The notes: a model not told the origin generated them from the letters alone. Counted from the first letter of the stretch, positions 51,253 through 59,877 are shown. The stretch is 64,000 nt of DNA from Candidatus Thorarchaeota archaeon MP8T_1 (GCA_002825465.1 PJER01000006.1:42095-106094), one strand, 5' to 3'. Translations and numbers: made by a program.

Positions 51253-53609
51253 TATGCTTCTCCAATCAATCTTGCTGCTGCAGTTGCCACTTGACCAACA
51301 GATATTCCACCATCCCCAGGAGGAACTAAAGAATGAAGAATGGGTATGAGGTTATGTTTTAGAATCTGATCAGTAACAGCTCTTGTAATTATACGATTGA
51401 CTGCAACTCCACCCGAAAATCCAACGTGGTGTATTCCTTCGTCTTGGGCTACATCACATGCAATCTCTGACAGACCTTTCCCAATAGAGTACTGAACAGC
51501 ATATGCTAACTCTGGTCGACTTACTCCCTTCTTTCTAAGGTCCAGTACCTGCAGTAGTAGATGAGTTGAATTGAGTGTCCGTCCATACGAAGTCTTGTTG
51601 AACTCTAAATCCATTTGAATATCTGACTCTTTTGCAATTGCTTCCAACTTCATTGGACACTCACCATTATACGAGTTCTCAGTGCAAATTCCTAGAGCAA
51701 CAGCCATTGCATCTAGAACTCTCCCTGTACTCGTACTAGTTATGGTATTGATTTTCTTCCTACTTGCTTGTAGTAAGATATCTAGGGTATCTACTGAAAT
51801 TTCTTGATCTAGTGAAACCTTTGCTGAACTCAAGATACTGAGAATCTCGTCATTCCTTAGATTACCATTTGCTACACCCAAAAATGCTCTGGATGAATAC
51901 AGTGCAGATAAATCTCCACCTGTATACTGGATAGGAGTAAGAGAACCCCTACGTTCATACTCTGTAAGGTCTCCTACAAGAATCTCCCCTCCCCATGCTG
52001 TTCCATCCTCTCCAAATCCGTATCCATCTACTGTAATACAAACAATACGATTTTCAATAGGTATCAATTCATCAACAATCAGTGATGAAAGATGTGCATG
52101 GTGATGCTGTACTCGAAAAAGAGGAATATCTTCCTCAGAAGCCAGTTGTTCAGCAAGCTCAGTGCTAAGAAACTCTGGATGTAAATCACAAGCAATCCCA
52201 TCTAGTTTAGAGATATCCAAGAGATGCCTCATATGATTCAGTGCCTGAGTAAGAAATTCAACATTCTCAACCTGGTCTGTATCACCAATGTACTGAGTCA
52301 TGTATATTCGATTAGATTTTGTTAAAGACCCTGTTACATTCTCCTCAGGACCGACTCCTAATACCTTGAGTGATTTCCAAGATCCAGTGAAGACAAGAGG
52401 TTCTGGTACATATCCTCTTGCTCGTCTTATGAAAACTGGATTTTCCTTACTTGTTAGTTTCACTACCGAGTCATCTGAACGTTGGTTGATTCTTCTATTG
52501 TGCAGTAAGAAGTAGTCAGCAATATTTCCTAACTCATGCATAATCGTTTCAGGATCAATATACATTGGTATACCTGTAGGGTTAGCACTTGTCATTACCA
52601 ATGCAGGTTCTTTTGAATACCTGAAAAGAAGGTGGTGCATAGGAGCATAAGGAAGCATAACTCCAATACTATCCAGACCAGGAGCAATGGCATCTAGTAC
52701 AGAATCTTGTATTAGTGTTAATACATCAGAATTAGTCCTTCTGGATGCCAAGACAACCGGTCTACGCCACGATGTGAGAATTCGCTCTTCGATATCATTA
52801 ATGTCGACTAATTTCTTTAGTATTGTAAGATCTCTAAGCATCAATGCAAATGGTCGTTGGAATCTCTTTTTTCTTTCTCGAAGAATCTCTATAGGTTTCA
52901 CATCACTTGTTTTAGTAGCAAGATGAGTTCCCGCAATTCCTTGAAGTGCAGCTATTGCACCTTCATCAATAAGCTTGGCAACAGTTCGTATTGGATTTTC
53001 ATCTGTGATTATCTGGGCTTTCCTATCTACAAGACGATAGACTGGTCCACATTCTTCACAAGCTGTAGTCTGAGCATGATAGCGTCTATCTAATGGATCT
53101 GTATAACCAGTATTACAAGTATTACAGAGTGGAAAATCATCCATTGTAGTATTTGGTCGATCATAAGGAAGGTCGGTAATGGTGGAGTATCTTGGCCCGC
53201 ATGCAGCACAGGATGTGAATCCATACTCATACCATCTTGATTCAGAATCCAACAAGTCTCGAACACAATCACTACATATTGAAATATCTGGAGGTAGTAC
53301 CGGGATGGCCTCATCATTCCGGACTATAGATGATTTGTGAATGAGAAAATCTGAGAACTCATTTTCAGAAGGAAACCAATCTACATTGAGTGAATCAATA
53401 CGTGAGATAGATGGAAGGTCGTTCTTAATCTTTGCAATCAATTCACTAACTTGTTGCCTCGAGCCTTCAACTACTACCTCTACACCAGCATCTCCAAGGT
53501 TTAGCACATATCCATTCAGTGACATTGATTTTGCAACGCGATAGACAAAAGGTCTGAATCCAACTCCTTGGACTATTCCAGTCAAATGGATTACTGCTTT
53601 TTTTTTCAC
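51252..53609 (-). CDS. hypF: Carbamoyltransferase HypF ([NiFe]-hydrogenase maturation)
   Basis: The 785-residue protein has the full HypF order: acylphosphatase domain (GIVQGVGFRPFVYRVA, residues about 11-26), two zinc-finger pairs (CSDCVRDLL..CAACGPRYS; CNTCNTGYT..CEECGP), a YrdC domain (IAALQGIAGTHLATKT, RRPVVLASR) and the Kae1-like C-terminus (VQHHHAHLSSLI, GFSGGVAVNR). It makes the cyanide ligands of [NiFe]-hydrogenases from carbamoyl phosphate, with HypE. No hydrogenase or other hyp gene is in the window, but its presence implies one in the genome. Two heptad pairs fall inside its coding sequence. Confidence 0.96.
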   Translation of the reverse strand: MKKKAVIHLTGIVQGVGFRPFVYRVAKSMSLNGYVLNLGDAGVEVVVEGSRQQVSELIAKIKNDLPSISRIDSLNVDWFPSENEFSDFLIHKSSIVRNDEAIPVLPPDISICSDCVRDLLDSESRWYEYGFTSCAACGPRYSTITDLPYDRPNTTMDDFPLCNTCNTGYTDPLDRRYHAQTTACEECGPVYRLVDRKAQIITDENPIRTVAKLIDEGAIAALQGIAGTHLATKTSDVKPIEILRERKKRFQRPFALMLRDLTILKKLVDINDIEERILTSWRRPVVLASRRTNSDVLTLIQDSVLDAIAPGLDSIGVMLPYAPMHHLLFRYSKEPALVMTSANPTGIPMYIDPETIMHELGNIADYFLLHNRRINQRSDDSVVKLTSKENPVFIRRARGYVPEPLVFTGSWKSLKVLGVGPEENVTGSLTKSNRIYMTQYIGDTDQVENVEFLTQALNHMRHLLDISKLDGIACDLHPEFLSTELAEQLASEEDIPLFRVQHHHAHLSSLIVDELIPIENRIVCITVDGYGFGEDGTAWGGEILVGDLTEYERRGSLTPIQYTGGDLSALYSSRAFLGVANGNLRNDEILSILSSAKVSLDQEISVDTLDILLQASRKKINTITSTSTGRVLDAMAVALGICTENSYNGECPMKLEAIAKESDIQMDLEFNKTSYGRTLNSTHLLLQVLDLRKKGVSRPELAYAVQYSIGKGLSEIACDVAQDEGIHHVGFSGGVAVNRIITRAVTDQILKHNLIPILHSLVPPGDGGISVGQVATAAARLIGEA
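52709..52724. repeat. GTAWTAC-like heptad pair within hypF (1)
   Basis: GTATTAG-TG-TTAATAC keeps the 9-bp period, each heptad with one change from consensus, inside the hypF coding sequence. Confidence 0.35.
53110..53125. repeat. GTAWTAC heptad pair within hypF (2)
   Basis: GTATTAC-AA-GTATTAC is an exact direct repeat of the heptad inside hypF, in the zinc-finger region (Cys-Asn-Thr-Cys-Asn-Thr). Confidence 0.5.
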
Positions 53610-53704
53610 TATGTTGGCTCCTTCTCAGTACAGTGGACTGTTCGATTCTTAATATTAATCCAGTGAATTGACTAACAGGTGTCTTCTCACCTGGCTAAGT
53701 TTTT

Positions 53705-53720
53705 GTATTACCAATAATAC
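53705..53720. repeat. GTAWTAC heptad pair (hypF/53782 divergent gap)
   Basis: GTATTAC-CA-ATAATAC lies in the divergent promoter region between hypF and the next gene. With its flanking T and A it forms an inverted repeat TGTATTA-N4-TAATACA. Confidence 0.65.
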
Positions 53721-53781
53721 AGCCATCATTATTTTGTATAGGTCCTCTTAAGGCCAAGTACGAACTAATCATTGAATAGGC

Positions 53782-54195
53782 TTGACAAATACTACACAAA
53801 CCAAATCAATAGCCCGTGAACCAGAGGCAACCCCATCCACTTTAGCTTCGATTCCTGATTGTCTTAAGGAGGTTCTTCTTGACTCAGCTACAGCAGAGGG
53901 CAAAGGACGAAAATCTGTCTTGATCTCAAGTAATAATCTTTCCAACCGTTTCATTTTCTCTAGATGGGGAATTCGACCATCTCAGAGACGACGTTATCGG
54001 AATCTCTTCACATCAATACGTAAACACTGTCGGATTCTTTTCAATCACTATCTCTTACGTGGAAGAATCGAATGGATTGATATTGCTGGAAAACATCTTT
54101 TTGGCGTTTACAAATTCGATGAAGTGCGTGGGAATCTAATTTTAGGATTTGTAGTAATGACTCCTGAATCTGAATGGACTTTATCTAAAAGATGA
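53782..54195 (+). CDS. Hypothetical protein, basic
   Basis: The 137-residue protein has a Ser/Thr-rich first 45 residues and a basic C-terminal part (FSRWGIRPSQRRRYRNLFTSIRKHCRILFNHYLLRGRIEWIDIAGKHLFGVYKF) with a helix-then-strands pattern that might bind nucleic acid. No family recognised. The start is TTG and is uncertain, since no ATG occurs in the early frame and no good ribosome site is seen. GTAWTAC heptad pairs lie both upstream and downstream of it. Confidence 0.5.
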   Translation: MTNTTQTKSIAREPEATPSTLASIPDCLKEVLLDSATAEGKGRKSVLISSNNLSNRFIFSRWGIRPSQRRRYRNLFTSIRKHCRILFNHYLLRGRIEWIDIAGKHLFGVYKFDEVRGNLILGFVVMTPESEWTLSKR

Positions 54196-54213
54196 ACATC
54201 TAACACATAAACT

Positions 54214-54229
54214 GTAATACAAGTATCAC
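54214..54229. repeat. GTAWTAC heptad pair (54195-54373 gap)
   Basis: GTAATAC-AA-GTATCAC, one exact heptad and one with a single change, lies 18 bp after the upstream gene. Confidence 0.55.
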
Positions 54230-54372
54230 AATCAAACACTTATTACCACGATTATTCTGTATACAAAGTTGTATCCGCATAGATAGACAGATTGAAACTC
54301 GAAATAGACTCATTCTATTGAATCTAGAAGCAGTTTCAATGATATCAGTAATGATGTGATGGAGACCGTGTC

Positions 54373-54918
54373 ATGAGTGAAAAATCTAGACCAGACAAGA
54401 GAGAGATTAGAAATCTCACTACTGGCGCCAAACAGATTCTGAAAGAACCAATACTAAAGAAACTCCAGGAAGGCTCAACTCTGAGTCAGGCTCAACTTGA
54501 AACTCTCTTGATTGACCTTGTTGTTGAAGACAATTATGGATCTCATATTACATACGAAGACAAAGCATCATATCGTTCTAAAACTGGTAGTAAATCTCAT
54601 GGAGTATCAAGAGGCGCATTCAACAGAACATTGAACCAAGCTAGGAGAAATGTAACTCGTTGTTTGTATACAATGTTACTTCTTGCATATCTAGGATTAT
54701 TTGATTCTACAGTGTTTCGTCCTTTTGAAGTAGTAGCAACTCGAATTGGGGACTATAGAAGAATTCGGGATATTCTCTCAGGAAAGGTAGAACTGACTCA
54801 AGAAGATCTTGAAACAGTTGCTGTAACAGAAAAGACAATCATGTCATTCTTAGAAGATCTCTCATCTACCTTAGTACTAAAATCTGAACTCTCAAAACAG
54901 AAACCTGAGAAGGAATAA
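54373..54918 (+). CDS. Hypothetical helical protein
   Basis: The 181-residue protein is strongly helical and charged. It contains GAKQILKEPILKKLQEGSTLSQAQLETLLIDLVVED, then a polar stretch with SYRSKTGSKSHGVSRGAFNRTLNQARRNVTRCLYTMLLLAYLGLFD, and a C-terminal acidic helix. The middle part (SRGAFNRTLNQARRNVTR) could be a DNA-recognition helix with arginines. The ATG has GGAG nine bases upstream. It lies inside the heptad array and is a second candidate, after the RHH protein, for the array-binding factor, but no family is recognised. Confidence 0.65.
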   Translation: MSEKSRPDKREIRNLTTGAKQILKEPILKKLQEGSTLSQAQLETLLIDLVVEDNYGSHITYEDKASYRSKTGSKSHGVSRGAFNRTLNQARRNVTRCLYTMLLLAYLGLFDSTVFRPFEVVATRIGDYRRIRDILSGKVELTQEDLETVAVTEKTIMSFLEDLSSTLVLKSELSKQKPEKE

Positions 54919-55303
54919 AAAAATAAACGGCTCGAGCGTGTCGTACCAAGAAGCAGAACCGAAACCAAAGATCATAGTTTCGCAACCAATGCATTCAAGC
55001 GGCCATAAGCCATCTTGGAGGTTTTGAGGAGATAGAGATGACAATGAAGGTGCTTGAATCGTTGATACGATAGCGACCTTATAGTATCAGCCTATCTTCA
55101 AGTGTTACGACACACTCATACATATAGTAGCTACAAAAGTACATAGTTCTAATCTTAGAACGAGATTTTTTTGGAAATTATCCATTGTTGTTGGCGCGAA
55201 ACCTAAGAAAATTAATACTTGTAATACAATAAATACAACTCAATAACAAAGATTAATCCATCTATCATTGCACTTGCTTGAAAAAGAAACGTCCTGATAA
55301 CTC
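54919..55303. other. 385-bp gap with a possible 11-codon leader ORF
   Basis: No regular gene. At 55038-55073 there is a mini-frame ATGACAATG...TAG encoding MTMKVLESLIR, preceded by GAGGAGATAGAG, a strong ribosome site, so it may be a leader peptide. A GC-richer segment at 54928-55020 could form an RNA structure, but I recognise no family. The right end is AT-rich and holds a heptad trio at 55212-55236, 68 bp before the next gene. Confidence 0.3.
55212..55236. repeat. GTAWTAC heptad trio upstream of the HEAT-like gene
   Basis: TTAATAC-TT-GTAATAC-AA-TAAATAC places three heptads (one exact) on a continuous 9-bp period. Confidence 0.55.
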
Positions 55304-56563
55304 ATGAGGGATTCCTATTTGGCACAAGATGAACATCGTGAAGCAATTCTCAAAGCAGTGAAGGAGCGAGTCAGGCAATCTGAGGAACGACAGCTTACAC
55401 AGATGATAGCTAATGCAATAGGAGAACAGAGGAACAGAGACCTGGAGGATCTCGTATCCCAAATTGAACAAGATAGAGGATGGTCAGTCGCACTCAAACA
55501 CTTATTTCAAGCACAGTATTTGCCATATAGACTTCCTATCGGTGTAGGTCCAAGTAAAACCTTGGTTGAAGATTTGAAATATCGTGAAACAATCTTCGGT
55601 CTATTAGGGTGTAGTGGATTTGAACCAGTTTCACTTACAAATGATGAGATCCTGACAATATTAGAAAAATCAAAATCTCTTATTGATGCATCACAATCCT
55701 TTCTCTCTGAGTGCGAATTACTTACAAGAAAACAGATTGAATCGAGTGACACACTTTTCTACGATACCAACCTTGGTGATAGTACTTTACCGCAAGATAT
55801 TCTACAAGTAATTGAAGAGAGCCAACAGCAATCAGTTACTCAACTAGTACTTATGAGGAACAAGAATAAAGTCAATATTCTCCCACTTTGGTATACTGAA
55901 TTAGGAAGACAAACACTCTCAGAATTAGGAATCAAGGGCTCAAAGATAGACTCTGAAACATTTGACATCGTAATATCTGTATTACAATATCAAATCCAAA
56001 CAACAACGACTCAAGGCAAGGTATTTCCTGTTTCACTACCTGATTATCCAAGCAATAATGTCTATAGAGATTTATTATCCTCAATTATTGAACATGAAAT
56101 CGAATCATTAGTTAATCATTCCAGTAAGCATTCATTTTCAATAATCAAATTCTTACTCAAAGATAATCTAGACCAATATGAACAACAGCGCTCAAGTGAT
56201 AACTTCAGGGAAATCCTTTTACTTACAAATGCGCATGTACGTATCAGAAATCCACAATCCATTATGTTACTTGAAGAGCTGGCTTATTCTAAAAATATAC
56301 GAATTGCCACAACAGCTATTACAGCACTTGGCAATTTCTATAATGAATCTGCAGCATCAGTTCTAGTTGATCTTCTCTGTACAACCAAGAACAGAGAGGT
56401 TTCTGAAACAGTGATGCGAGCTATCAGGAATATTAGTAAAAATTGCTTTGAGACCAGGTATGTAGTGAAACAGGCCGTTGAATCAGAATCATGTAATAAT
56501 CTAGGGTATCTAAAACGATTGCACAAGGAAATCTGGAAAGAAAGGCATGGTTATTACTTGTAA
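55304..56563 (+). CDS. Unknown protein with HEAT-like repeats
   Basis: The 419-residue protein starts with a charged helix (REAILKAVKERVRQSEERQLTQMIANAIGEQ), has a middle part with no recognisable motif, and ends with HEAT-like helical pairs (RNPQSIMLLEELAYSKNIRIATTAITALGNFYNESAASVLVDLL, then TVMRAIRNISK). Such repeats usually mediate protein-protein contacts. No catalytic signature is visible. It lies inside the heptad array, with a heptad trio upstream, a pair within the gene and a trio overlapping its stop codon. Confidence 0.65.
   Translation: MRDSYLAQDEHREAILKAVKERVRQSEERQLTQMIANAIGEQRNRDLEDLVSQIEQDRGWSVALKHLFQAQYLPYRLPIGVGPSKTLVEDLKYRETIFGLLGCSGFEPVSLTNDEILTILEKSKSLIDASQSFLSECELLTRKQIESSDTLFYDTNLGDSTLPQDILQVIEESQQQSVTQLVLMRNKNKVNILPLWYTELGRQTLSELGIKGSKIDSETFDIVISVLQYQIQTTTTQGKVFPVSLPDYPSNNVYRDLLSSIIEHEIESLVNHSSKHSFSIIKFLLKDNLDQYEQQRSSDNFREILLLTNAHVRIRNPQSIMLLEELAYSKNIRIATTAITALGNFYNESAASVLVDLLCTTKNREVSETVMRAIRNISKNCFETRYVVKQAVESESCNNLGYLKRLHKEIWKERHGYYL
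55970..55985. repeat. GTAWTAC heptad pair within the HEAT-like gene
   Basis: GTAATAT-CT-GTATTAC, one exact heptad and one with a single change on a 9-bp period, inside coding sequence. Confidence 0.4.
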
Positions 56564-56575
56564 TACGAACATTAC
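56551..56575. repeat. GTAWTAC heptad trio (HEAT-like gene/acd gap)
   Basis: TTATTAC-TT-GTAATAC-GA-ACATTAC places three heptads on a 9-bp period, overlapping the upstream stop codon and lying 45 bp before the acyl-CoA synthetase gene. Confidence 0.6.
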
Positions 56576-56620
56576 ACTCTGACGACAGACATAAATCGAA
56601 CTCGCAACTGGCGTTGAACT

Positions 56621-58006
56621 ATGACGAATTCAGATGCAGAATTATTCAAGATGCTAGACCCTTTCTTTAATCCAAAAAGAATTGCCTTGATTGGTGCATC
56701 AGCAGATTATAGGAAATTAGGGAATTCAATACTGATGAATCTACTTGCATCTGAGATCGACGTGTTCCCAATTACTCATAGTCGTGATTATGTTCTCGGA
56801 ATAAAAGCTTACGAAAATCTTGGTTCCCTTCCAGAACCTGTTGATTTGGTAATTGTTGCAGTAGGTGCAAAGTACTGTGCATCCCTAATGCCTGAGATAA
56901 GAGAAGCTGGTGCAAGAAATGCTGTGATAATCTCAGGAGGATTTAGTGAAACCGGAGAGGAAGGCGCGAAGCTTGAAAGAGAGTTAGTTGAGGCTGCTAA
57001 GAAATCAGAGATTCGAATTATTGGTCCAAATTGTGTAGGTGTTTCCAATAGTAGACTGTTCAATGGTACTTTCACAATGATGCCTGAAAGAGGAAATATT
57101 GCATTTGTATCTCAAAGTGGAGCTCTTGGTGGCATGACAATTTACAATACAAGAGCAAAGAGAATCGGTATGAGTAAATTTGCAAGCGTTGGTAACTCTG
57201 CAGATGTAGGAATTGTCGAGATGTTAGATTACTTTAGACAAGATCCTAAATCAACAGTGATTGCTGCCTATATTGAAGGCGTGAGCCAGGGTCGACAACT
57301 ATACGAGTCATTGAAAAAAGCTGCAAGTGAGAAACCTGTCGTGGTTCTAAAAGGCGGAAGAAGTGAAGCCGGAGGACGTGCGACTCAATCTCACACTGGT
57401 TCTTTAGCTGGATCTGCAAAAGTGTTTGATGGAATGATTCGTCAAGCAGGTTGTGTCACTGCACCTACTCTTGATACTCTATTCGAGGTCTGTAAATTAT
57501 TTGATTATCAACCCCTTCCAAAGGGTTGTAATATTGGTATTATTAGTAATACAGGAGGTGCTGGAGTACTAGCTACCGATGCTGCATCAGAACTTGGCTT
57601 GAATATTACTACATTCAAAGAGGAAACTTGTCATGAGCTTAGCCAAGTCCTTCCTCCTATGGCCTCTGTAAGAAATCCGATTGATGTTGTTGCCAGTGGT
57701 GGACGGCGAGAATATAGAATTGCTACAGAGCTTCTCTTGAAAGATCCAAATGTAGATATGCTCCTTGTAATTTGTGCAGTTCCAACATTCGCAGGCATGA
57801 CACAAACAGAGCATGCAGCTGGAACCTTGGAAGGTGTGAGGATGGCAGGAATTGACAAACCAGTGGTTGGAGTTTGGCTTGCTGGTGATGTTGGCAAACC
57901 TGGGAAAGATCTCTTAGAGATGAACAGAATTCCGTGTTTTGATGATCCATCACTCGCAGCATTATGCATGATGCGAGTAGCAGAATATGCTAGAGCTCAT
58001 CAGTAA
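56621..58006 (+). CDS. acdA: ADP-forming acyl-CoA synthetase alpha subunit
   Basis: The 461-residue protein has the CoA-binding domain (FFNPKRIALIGASADYRKLGNSIL, IIGPNCVGVSN), the ligase-CoA domain (FVSQSGALGGM, SVGNSADVG) and the phosphohistidine site in QSHTGSLAGS. These are the alpha subunit features of archaeal ADP-forming acetyl/acyl-CoA synthetase, which makes ATP from acyl-CoA at the end of peptide fermentation. The beta (ATP-grasp) subunit is not in the window. It fits functionally with IorAB and the lysine genes. A heptad trio lies upstream and another inside the gene. Confidence 0.92.
   Translation: MTNSDAELFKMLDPFFNPKRIALIGASADYRKLGNSILMNLLASEIDVFPITHSRDYVLGIKAYENLGSLPEPVDLVIVAVGAKYCASLMPEIREAGARNAVIISGGFSETGEEGAKLERELVEAAKKSEIRIIGPNCVGVSNSRLFNGTFTMMPERGNIAFVSQSGALGGMTIYNTRAKRIGMSKFASVGNSADVGIVEMLDYFRQDPKSTVIAAYIEGVSQGRQLYESLKKAASEKPVVVLKGGRSEAGGRATQSHTGSLAGSAKVFDGMIRQAGCVTAPTLDTLFEVCKLFDYQPLPKGCNIGIISNTGGAGVLATDAASELGLNITTFKEETCHELSQVLPPMASVRNPIDVVASGGRREYRIATELLLKDPNVDMLLVICAVPTFAGMTQTEHAAGTLEGVRMAGIDKPVVGVWLAGDVGKPGKDLLEMNRIPCFDDPSLAALCMMRVAEYARAHQ
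57528..57552. repeat. GTAWTAC heptad trio within acdA
   Basis: GTAATAT-TG-GTATTAT-TA-GTAATAC keeps three heptads on a 9-bp period while encoding a conserved-looking Asn-Ile-Gly-Ile-Ile-Ser-Asn-Thr stretch. Confidence 0.45.
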
Positions 58007-58023
58007 TCCTGAGAAGACTCTCT

Positions 58024-58039
58024 GTAATACAATTATTAC
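58024..58039. repeat. GTAWTAC heptad pair (acdA/RHH convergent gap)
   Basis: GTAATAC-AA-TTATTAC lies in the 42-bp gap between convergent gene ends; with flanks it is the perfect inverted repeat TGTAATA-CAAT-TATTACA. Confidence 0.65.
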
Positions 58040-58048
58040 ATGAATATA

Positions 58049-58357
58049 CTATGACTCAAGGTATTCTTCAGCTATCTTTGGGAATTCTCTAGCAACAGCT
58101 TCACGGAGTTGCTGTTCAACCCACATACTAAGATTGATTGCTTTTGATTTCCTAATGGCCTGAAGACAGGATCGAAGATCTGTAGGAATCGAAAATGAAA
58201 CAATCGGACTCTTTCGTTCCTTGTTGGGCACAGCAGAAAGAAGTTCACTAGTCTTAGTGGGTTCCTGTGGTGGTTTTCTCTCAGCTGTCGTTGTTCCTTC
58301 AACAGTTTCATCATCTTTGTCTGCTTCTTCTCTTCTGTATTTTCCAAGTAGACTCAT
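58049..58357 (-). CDS. Ribbon-helix-helix DNA-binding protein
   Basis: The 102-residue protein has a polar, Glu/Lys/Thr-rich N-terminal 55 residues and a C-terminal RHH (MetJ/Arc/CopG) unit: strand SPIVSFSIP, helix TDLRSCLQAIRKSKA and helix NLSMWVEQQLREAVAREF. RHH dimers insert a two-stranded sheet into the major groove and usually bind short sites repeated at 8-10 bp spacing. The ATG at 58355-58357 is one base after the upstream ATPase stop, with GGGAGG before it; the longer frame to 58417 is only shadow. Tight coupling to an AAA ATPase resembles partition-type operons. It is the best candidate to bind the GTAWTAC heptads of this region (inference). Confidence 0.75.
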   Translation of the reverse strand: MSLLGKYRREEADKDDETVEGTTTAERKPPQEPTKTSELLSAVPNKERKSPIVSFSIPTDLRSCLQAIRKSKAINLSMWVEQQLREAVAREFPKIAEEYLES

Positions 58358-58358
58358 A

Positions 58359-59339
58359 TTATTGAACCTCCCTGAGTATAGTTGCATATGCTTGAGATAC
58401 GAGTGATGCAATTTCATTATTCACGGTTGGATCATTATTTTTCCTAAAATTCTCTGCAGCTACTTGTTGGCAACCTCGTGCTAGCATTCGAATATCGCGT
58501 GGATTCCCTTTTGCTGCAGTATTGATGACTTTGATCGATTCGTCACTGAACGGAAAGATATCAAAAGAATTGGGATCAAAACTATCAATCCGACCTTGAG
58601 CATAGGCAATTCTTCGTCCTATGAATTCTTTTGCTTTAGCATCATTAAGTGGTGGAACGTCAAGTGGCTCAGTACGGTCCGCAATTTGTGGCAGGAAAGA
58701 TAACATCGCATTCCAATATATCATAGTTCCAGACATAACCAAAGTGACAATCGGTTCATCAAGAGCTTGTTTCTTCCCATAGGTGTCAATCATCTCTTCA
58801 GTTGGTAAATCAGCTAGAAATCTGAGTTTGTGAAAAGCTGCTTCTTGGTTATCCGCAACATCTTCTATGAAAAGAGCTGTACGACTTTTTTCTTCAATGT
58901 ATCTTCGGAGACTCTCCTTTGCAACTGCATCAATAATCTGGCTAGACTCCCAAGATCTCTTATATTTCACTCTCAAAGAATCAGCAATAGCTGCAGCCAT
59001 CTGCTTTTCATAGAGACCTGTCATTCCTACATAACCAGTGACGAACTTATTTCCTCGTCTATCAGCCAGTGTTGGTAGATCTCTCAGTGCTAGTAGCATC
59101 AAGGTACTCTTTCCAGATCCAACAGGACCTCTGATGAAAACATGCCTCTCGTTTGTGATTATTAAATCAACGATGGAGTCCAAGAAATCACTATCTTCTA
59201 TGTATAATCGGCTGTCTGGCATTTTGAAACCACGAAACGGCGAAAATCTTGCACCTATCCTTTCCTCCCATGCTCGGAGGACTTCCTTGCGAGTGTTGAA
59301 GTGACGGATCAGAGCACTCTCATGGATGGCAATTGTCAT
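58359..59339 (-). CDS. AAA ATPase (Orc1/Cdc6- or TniB-like) paired with the RHH protein
   Basis: The 326-residue protein has a 75-residue lead, Walker A IRGPVGSGKSTLMLLAL (near 80), Walker B TALFIEDVADNQ (near 155), sensor-like VTLVMSGTMIYWNAML, and a sensor 2 region GNPRDIRMLARGCQQ. The architecture is that of a STAND/Orc-like P-loop ATPase without the C-terminal winged helix of true initiators. The ATG is clear. It is followed after one base by an RHH gene. Segregation, transposition-helper and signalling ATPases all share this fold, so the role is open. A heptad trio lies 31 bp upstream of its start. Confidence 0.78.
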   Translation of the reverse strand: MTIAIHESALIRHFNTRKEVLRAWEERIGARFSPFRGFKMPDSRLYIEDSDFLDSIVDLIITNERHVFIRGPVGSGKSTLMLLALRDLPTLADRRGNKFVTGYVGMTGLYEKQMAAAIADSLRVKYKRSWESSQIIDAVAKESLRRYIEEKSRTALFIEDVADNQEAAFHKLRFLADLPTEEMIDTYGKKQALDEPIVTLVMSGTMIYWNAMLSFLPQIADRTEPLDVPPLNDAKAKEFIGRRIAYAQGRIDSFDPNSFDIFPFSDESIKVINTAAKGNPRDIRMLARGCQQVAAENFRKNNDPTVNNEIASLVSQAYATILREVQ

Positions 59340-59369
59340 TTTGTGGACCTCTAACTTCTAGGTTCTATT

Positions 59370-59394
59370 GTATCACAAGTACTTATTGTAATAC
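59370..59394. repeat. GTAWTAC heptad trio upstream of the AAA-RHH operon
   Basis: GTATCAC-AA-GTACTTA-TT-GTAATAC keeps an exact 9-bp period across three heptads, 31 bp upstream of the AAA ATPase start, where it could autoregulate the operon. Confidence 0.6.
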
Positions 59395-59429
59395 ACTTTT
59401 TGAGAGTATAATTTCAATATAAAAAGTGT
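59393..59429. repeat. Inverted repeat ACACTTTTT/AAAAAGTGT
   Basis: ACACTTTTT (59393-59401) and AAAAAGTGT (59421-59429) are perfect 9-bp arms around 19 bases, touching the heptad trio. A second dyad GACCAA-N8-TTGGTC lies at 59509-59528. Both are in the divergent promoter region of the AAA ATPase and the small membrane protein. Confidence 0.4.
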
Positions 59430-59554
59430 GGTGAAACTTTCCGGTTATTCTAGTGCAAAGTCTGATAATACACAACCTTTTTGAATAGAATGAATCGGCT
59501 TGTAGCTCGACCAACAATACGATTGGTCATGAGCCCTCTTAGGAGCTATCTGAT

Positions 59555-59833
59555 ATGGATGTTGAACGAATTAAGCATATCATGACATCTCTGATGATTC
59601 TATCATTATTGATTTTTGGTGGTCTAGTTGCTATTATAATGATTACAGATGTTAGATTGAACAATGCATCAGCATCTTTACCATTTGCATTTCTCTTCAT
59701 CTTCCTTGTTACTTTGGTAACAACTGCTCAAATTGATGAGAAACCTAAACTAGTTCGAAAATACATGAGAGATTGGCTCATTATTTGTACCATTGGTATA
59801 ATTATTAGTGCATTAGCTTTCACATTCTATTAG
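59555..59833 (+). CDS. Small membrane protein with three helices
   Basis: The 92-residue protein has hydrophobic segments SLMILSLLIFGGLVAIIMI, LPFAFLFIFLVTLVTTA and DWLIICTIGIIISALAFTFY, separated by short polar loops (QIDEKPKLVRKYMR). No family recognised. It precedes the ATP synthase subunit D gene by 44 bp on the same strand and may be co-transcribed with it. Confidence 0.7.
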   Translation: MDVERIKHIMTSLMILSLLIFGGLVAIIMITDVRLNNASASLPFAFLFIFLVTLVTTAQIDEKPKLVRKYMRDWLIICTIGIIISALAFTFY

Positions 59834-59877
59834 AACCAAAATCTATTTCATGTACTAAACTGGTAGACGTGATACCG

